Of a stretch of 17,181 bases of DNA, positions 14,148-17,181 are shown piece after piece. The notes below the pieces were generated by a model that was not told where the DNA came from, did not search any database, and was given only the letters and a program-made list of their open reading frames with translations. The stretch's first letter is position 1. Every line of letters starts with the position of its first letter. The DNA lies in NCBI GenBank assembly GCA_002478225.1, contig DLMV01000005.1:7259-24439 (forward strand), read 5' to 3'. Source of the DNA: Deltaproteobacteria bacterium UBA7527. Lineage in GTDB: Bacteria; Desulfobacterota; Syntrophorhabdia; Syntrophorhabdales; Syntrophorhabdaceae. Made by a program: the position numbers and the translations under genes.

Positions 14148-14711
14148 ATGAGGCATATGAACCGAGTTAAGACATTGAACAAAAAGAAAAGCCACAGAAG
14201 GGCGCTGTTCCAGAACCTGGCGAATGCCCTTTTCGATCATGAAAGCATAAAGACAACAAGCCCGAAGGCTATGGAGCTTAAGAAGGTTGCAGACAGGCTC
14301 ATAACCCTGGCAAAAAGAAAAGACCTGCACTCCATGAGGCTCGCATTCGCGATCTTGAGGGACAAGGAGATCGTAAGGAAGCTTTTCACCGACATAGGCG
14401 AACGTTACGCGACGACGAACGGAGGGTACACGCGGGTTCTTAAGATCGGCAGCAGAAAAGGCGATAATGCCCCCATGGCTATCATCGAGCTTACTCACAA
14501 GAAAGAGAAGGAAGAGAAAAAAGAAAAGGACGAGAAGAAGGTCAGGGAAACGAAGGCCAGGCCAAAGGCCAAACCAAAAGAAGAAAAGAAAGAGAAGACC
14601 ATCAAGAAGGAAAAGACAGGAAAAGAGAAGGCCGAAAAGACAGAAGCAAAAGAAAAAAAGCCGAGAAAGAAAACGGTAAAGAAAGAGGTTGCAACAGAAA
14701 CAAAGGAGTGA
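14148..14711 (+). CDS. rplQ: 50S ribosomal protein L17 with long lysine-glutamate tail
   Basis: L17 lies near the exit tunnel on the 50S subunit. Residues 1 to about 115 are an ordinary L17 domain: RVKTLNKKKSHRRALFQNLA, then VADRLITLAKRKDL and NGGYTRVLKIGSRKGDNAPMAIIEL. The protein then continues for 72 residues (116-187), containing 29 lysines and 17 glutamates with scattered T, A, P and R, with no visible fold. The total of 187 aa compares with about 120-130 in most bacteria. It is the last protein gene of the alpha block, 9 bases after rpoA and 24 bases before tRNA-Gln. The extension is in frame and ends at a normal stop, so it is not a run-through artefact visible here. Confidence 0.95.
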   Translation: MRHMNRVKTLNKKKSHRRALFQNLANALFDHESIKTTSPKAMELKKVADRLITLAKRKDLHSMRLAFAILRDKEIVRKLFTDIGERYATTNGGYTRVLKIGSRKGDNAPMAIIELTHKKEKEEKKEKDEKKVRETKARPKAKPKEEKKEKTIKKEKTGKEKAEKTEAKEKKPRKKTVKKEVATETKE

Positions 14712-14735
14712 TGTCCCCGATAGATAGTCTTCTAC

Positions 14736-14809
14736 TGGGAGATCGTTCAACGGCAGGACAACGGACTCTGACTCCGTGAATCAAGGTTCAAATCCTTGTC
14801 TCCCAGCCA
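14736..14809 (+). tRNA. tRNA-Gln (anticodon CUG)
   Basis: A full cloverleaf fits 74 bases. The acceptor stem TGGGAGA (14736-14742) pairs with TCTCCCA (14799-14805), then discriminator G and an encoded CCA (14807-14809). The anticodon stem ACGGA/TCCGT encloses loop CTCTGAC with anticodon CTG at 14768-14770, reading CAG codons. The T arm is CAAGG, loop TTCAAAT, CCTTG. The D arm is short with one G-T pair. The sequence resembles E. coli tRNA-Gln throughout. It lies 24 bases after rplQ on the same strand with no terminator between, so it is probably co-transcribed with the alpha operon. Confidence 0.95.
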
Positions 14810-14894
14810 AATAAAATAAATACGTTATAAAACGTAGACATTACAGTCACCCCCACATTTCAAAGCCTGACACAGAAACTGGATCGGCCTATAG
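14810..14894 (+). other. Spacer after tRNA-Gln, nothing recognised
   Basis: This is an 85-base AT-leaning spacer between the tRNA and the ATPase remnant. It contains a perfect 6-bp hairpin TACGTT-ATAA-AACGTA (14821-14836) without a following T-run, so it is not a convincing terminator. No coding similarity was seen in any plus frame. Confidence 0.4.
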
Positions 14895-15068
14895 GGGCAG
14901 ACCACCTTTGTACTCCAGGTGGCGACGATCTACGTACTGTCTTTAAGCCCCACGTTGAAGACAGAGCTTTTGACGCTCAATGAATTGCTCCTCACTATAG
15001 GGTTGTCTTCAATAATCGTCTTTGCAGTGGAGATCGAGAAATCCATAAAAAGGCGCCGAAGCAGATAG
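14895..15068 (+). pseudogene. C-terminal remnant of a second P-type cation ATPase
   Basis: A plus-strand frame from just after an in-frame TAG (14892-14894) to a TAG at 15066-15068 has no start codon but encodes a recognisable P-type ATPase C-terminus. It contains LQVATIYV, then TLKTELLTLNELLLTIGLSS, then FAVEIEKSIKRRRSR. Its last 51 residues align without gaps to the last 51 residues of the intact minus-strand ATPase in this window (AQIAVIYV...AVEIDKLIRRRRTI) with 19 identities by hand count, including Q-x-A-x-I-Y-V and A-V-E-I-x-K-x-I-x-R-R-R. Nothing upstream resembles the rest of the enzyme; the tRNA-Gln gene is there instead. It is therefore a decayed or deletion-truncated gene end, from a paralogue on the opposite strand. 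It is too diverged to be a recent inverted duplication. Transcription read-through from the alpha operon is possible but no product is expected. Confidence 0.75.
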
Positions 15069-15081
15069 AATAAAGAGGCGC
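15047..15081 (-). terminator. Possible terminator of the ATPase/TerB-like pair
   Basis: Reading the minus strand after the TAA of the TerB-like gene, GCGCC (15081-15077) can pair with GGCGC (15057-15053) across a 19-base loop. It is followed by a T-run opposite AAAAA (15047-15051). The stem is only 5 bp and the loop is long, so this is tentative. It lies inside the 3' end of the plus-strand remnant. Confidence 0.3.
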
Positions 15082-15086
15082 TCAGC

Positions 15087-15506
15087 TTATTCCCACTCGA
15101 AATTCCTTATTTCGAGGGTATTCTGCACGCTTTCATGGATTTGGCCTAAGGCATTATAGATATTTTCATCAACGAACCGCTCGTCGATGCCGTTCAACCT
15201 GGAGACCGACTTCAGCCATGCGATCTCATGGTCATTTGCCTCCCTGTCTATAAGCGATACCTTGAGCCCGTCCTTGATAAAGCACCGTGCGATATCGGGC
15301 TTGGAAAAGTGAGGCGGCTCGTCAACGACATGCTTGCAGATCAATATCTCCTCAATTGCCTTCTCACAGAAATCCTCTTCAAAACCAAGAGTTCTTCCTA
15401 TATGCATCATCAAGGCTTTTTCTTCATTGTGTATCACCTGATCCTTTCGGATGAGGAGCATTAAGCCTTTCAGATAGAGGCTGCGGTCAAGAAGCGTGAT
15501 CTTCAT
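15087..15506 (-). CDS. TerB-like small helical protein, function unknown
   Basis: The product is 139 aa, soluble and probably all-helical, with no signal peptide or membrane segment. It opens LDRSLYLKGLMLLIRKDQVI, then has an acidic helix HNEEKALMMHIGRTLGFEED and a second similar unit, LIDREANDHEIAWLKSVSRL. Two repeats of a helix with an acidic D/N-x-E motif suggest the TerB/tellurite-resistance-like fold, which is found in many bacterial proteins of unknown role. This assignment rests on pattern memory and is not secure. The ATG (15506-15504) overlaps the TGA of the ATPase gene by 4 bases, and AAGGA lies 4 bases upstream of the start, so it is translated as the last gene of a two-gene unit. 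A role linked to the ATPase is inferred only from this coupling. Confidence 0.7.
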   Translation of the reverse strand: MKITLLDRSLYLKGLMLLIRKDQVIHNEEKALMMHIGRTLGFEEDFCEKAIEEILICKHVVDEPPHFSKPDIARCFIKDGLKVSLIDREANDHEIAWLKSVSRLNGIDERFVDENIYNALGQIHESVQNTLEIRNFEWE

Positions 15507-17181
15507 ATTGTCCTTCGCCTTCGTATCAGTTTATCGATCTCAACGGCAGCAACAACGGTCAGTGCCACCGCTGCGATCTTAACCCATTCCACAGGGCTTA
15601 AGGCATCTGTTCTGAAGATCCACTGCAGCGCGGGAACGTAGATAACAGCGATCTGTGCAAGGAGGGCCATGACCATGCTGTAGAAAAGGAAGGGATTGCC
15701 CAGGGGATTCATTAGAAAAACGGATTCGTGCTCGGAACGGGAGTTCCATGCCTGGAAGAACTGAAAGAGCACCATGGTGGTCATGGCGATGGTCCTTGCA
15801 TGCGCGACGGAAGAGCTCTGGGAGAGGGCTTCGTGAAAATTATAGACTACGCCGGCGGAGATGATGATCCCCACCAAAATGCTCCGTTCAAACATAAGCC
15901 TGGACATGATTCCTTCTTGAGGATCTCTCGGTTTTCTTTTTATGATATCCTTTTCGCCCGGCTCGAAGGCGAGCGCCACATCCTGCAGGCCGTTGGTCAC
16001 AAGATTGATCCATAACAGCTGAGCTGCCACGTAGGGGACCGGTATGTCAATGATCATTGCGATAATGATGGAGATGATAGCGGCGAATCCGGTGGGGATG
16101 AGAAACATGGTGACCTTCCTGATGTTGTCAAAGACTATCCTCCCTTCCTCGACAGCGTGGAAGATGCTTGCAAAATTATCATCGGTGATTACCATGTCGG
16201 CTGCTTCGCGTGCCACATCCGTGCCTGTTCTTCCCATGGCAGCGCCGATATGGGCTGCTTTGAGCGCGGGGGCATCGTTGACGCCGTCGCCGGTAACGGC
16301 CACCACCTCTCCATGCCGCATATACTGCTGGACGATTCGGAGCTTGTGCTGGGGGGATACCCTCGCATAAACAGATGTCTTTTGGACGCGGGCAAAGAGA
16401 TCGTCGTCGTCAATCTCTTCCAGCTCTTTTCCCGTGATGGCCGGGGCCCTGTTCTCACTGAGGCCGATCGTCCTGCCGATGGCAGAGGCTGTGACCGCGT
16501 GGTCGCCGGTTATCATCGCAACCCTTATGCCTGCCTCCCTGCACCCTGCGATCGCCTCGATAGCCTCAGGCCTCGGAGGGTCGATCATGCCCTGCAGGCC
16601 GGCAAACACAAGGTCGTTTCCAAGATGGTCATGGGTGAACTGCCCGGGCGAAATATTGCCGGTGACATTTTTATATGCCATGGCGAGAACCCTTAACCCA
16701 TCCTCTGCAAAACGTTCGGCGGCCCCGATGACCTTTGTCCGGTCAAGAACTTCCCCTGCGGGTAGATCCCGGCACATGTCGAGCACGCGTTCCGGTGCCC
16801 CTTTCAGAAAGATGACCTTTTCGCCGCCGTGATCGTGGAGTGTTGCCATGAAACCGCGGTCGGATTCGAAGGGGACCATGCCTTCCTGGGGATACTTTGT
16901 CTTTTCCTCTTCCAGGTGAAGCCCTGCCTTCATTGCCGATATGATGAGCGCTCCTTCCGTCGGGTCGCCGTCGATCCTGAGATGACCCTTCTCCTCGACT
17001 ACCCGGGATTCGTTGCAGAGCAGGCCGATCCTGAGCACTGTCTCGATCCCTTTGAAGAATCCGGGATCAGCGGGTTCCCAATCGTGAAGTATCTTGCCGT
17101 CGGGATCGTATCCGCTGCCGGTAACTTCATAGGCGTGATACCCGTCGTAGATGGCCTTCACGGTCATCTCGTTCTTCGTCA
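15503..17181 (-). CDS. P-type cation-transporting ATPase, C-terminal part (5' end outside window)
   Basis: This is a membrane pump that moves a cation using ATP through a phosphoaspartate. The window cuts the gene inside the phosphorylation motif: the first visible residues are T-K-N-E-M-T-V, the end of the classic DKTGTLTKNEMTV. Counting from that methionine (17167), about 554 residues follow. The N domain has KGAPE (122-126). The P domain has DPPRP (196-200), TGDHAVT (220-226) and the hinge TGDGVNDAP (292-300). Then come about six membrane segments including LLWINLVTNGLQDVALAFEP (about 384-403), and a cation-ATPase C-terminal domain ending KLIRRRRTI. It belongs to the P2-like (PacL/calcium-pump related) group. 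M6 reads NLVTNG where SERCA-type calcium pumps have NLVTDG, so the ion is uncertain. It is 4-base overlapped with the TerB-like gene. The M4 ion-binding motif is off the window. Confidence 0.93.
   Translation of the reverse strand, partial: TKNEMTVKAIYDGYHAYEVTGSGYDPDGKILHDWEPADPGFFKGIETVLRIGLLCNESRVVEEKGHLRIDGDPTEGALIISAMKAGLHLEEEKTKYPQEGMVPFESDRGFMATLHDHGGEKVIFLKGAPERVLDMCRDLPAGEVLDRTKVIGAAERFAEDGLRVLAMAYKNVTGNISPGQFTHDHLGNDLVFAGLQGMIDPPRPEAIEAIAGCREAGIRVAMITGDHAVTASAIGRTIGLSENRAPAITGKELEEIDDDDLFARVQKTSVYARVSPQHKLRIVQQYMRHGEVVAVTGDGVNDAPALKAAHIGAAMGRTGTDVAREAADMVITDDNFASIFHAVEEGRIVFDNIRKVTMFLIPTGFAAIISIIIAMIIDIPVPYVAAQLLWINLVTNGLQDVALAFEPGEKDIIKRKPRDPQEGIMSRLMFERSILVGIIISAGVVYNFHEALSQSSSVAHARTIAMTTMVLFQFFQAWNSRSEHESVFLMNPLGNPFLFYSMVMALLAQIAVIYVPALQWIFRTDALSPVEWVKIAAVALTVVAAVEIDKLIRRRRTI

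Noticed and set aside
14016..14750. 244-codon open frame on the minus strand across rpoA-rplQ, rich in F, L and C
   Set aside because: Its hydrophobic run is the complement of the L17 Lys/Glu tail codons, so it mimics a membrane protein. It also runs into tRNA-Gln. Not a gene.
14821..14836. Hairpin TACGTT-ATAA-AACGTA after the tRNA as operon terminator
   Set aside because: A 6-bp AT-rich stem with no T-run after it. Too weak to call.
14902..14922. Hairpin CCACCT-N9-AGGTGG as a terminator
   Set aside because: No T-run follows, and it lies in the coding frame of the ATPase remnant.
1..17181. CRISPR array, insertion sequence, prophage or novel defence system
   Set aside because: No regularly spaced repeats, transposase, integrase or phage genes were seen. 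Apart from the last 2.4 kb the window is housekeeping translation machinery.

Overview
This is a bacterial chromosome segment carrying the 3' end of the str operon (tuf) followed by an almost complete S10-spc-alpha ribosomal protein supercluster. It then holds a tRNA-Gln gene, a decayed gene end, and two genes on the opposite strand. The organism is bacterial: bacterial-type r-proteins, SecY, bacterial RNA polymerase alpha, strong AGGAGG-type ribosome binding sites, and a mix of ATG, GTG and TTG starts. Several r-proteins are zinc-binding (C+) forms (S14 type Z, S4, L36, L24 with two cysteine pairs). Family resemblance recalled from memory (L5, L17, RpoA, the TerB-like protein) suggests a deltaproteobacterial or Nitrospirota-like anaerobe. 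This is a weak inference; no marker settles it.

Layout. 1-935: C-terminal three quarters of EF-Tu, with the start off the left edge. 946-5265: S10 block rpsJ, rplD, rplW, rplB, rpsS, rplV, rpsC, rplP, rpmC, rpsQ. rplC (L3), normally between rpsJ and rplD, is absent. 5246-10485: spc block rplN, rplX, rplE, rpsN, rpsH, rplF, rplR, rpsE, rpmD, rplO, secY. 10584-11681: map, infA, rpmJ; adk, often found between secY and map, is absent and a 98-base non-coding gap sits there. 11693-14711: alpha block rpsM, rpsK, rpsD, rpoA, rplQ. 14736-14809: tRNA-Gln(CUG). 14895-15068: an uncredited plus-strand remnant encoding only the last ~50 residues of a P-type ATPase. 15087-17181: on the minus strand, a P-type cation ATPase (5' end off the right edge) overlapping a small TerB-like protein gene by 4 bases.

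From 1 to 14809 everything runs on the plus strand with very tight spacing: several 1-, 4- or 20-base overlaps, and most gaps under 30 bases. It is probably one long transcription unit or a few overlapping ones making the 30S and 50S subunits, the translocon, Met-aminopeptidase, IF-1, RNA polymerase alpha and one tRNA. The ATPase/TerB-like pair faces it convergently and is functionally unrelated. I see no CRISPR array, transposase, phage gene or novel defence system. The most useful oddities are the missing rplC, the ATPase tail remnant, the lysine-rich L17 tail, and the sharp change in base composition between tuf and rpsJ.
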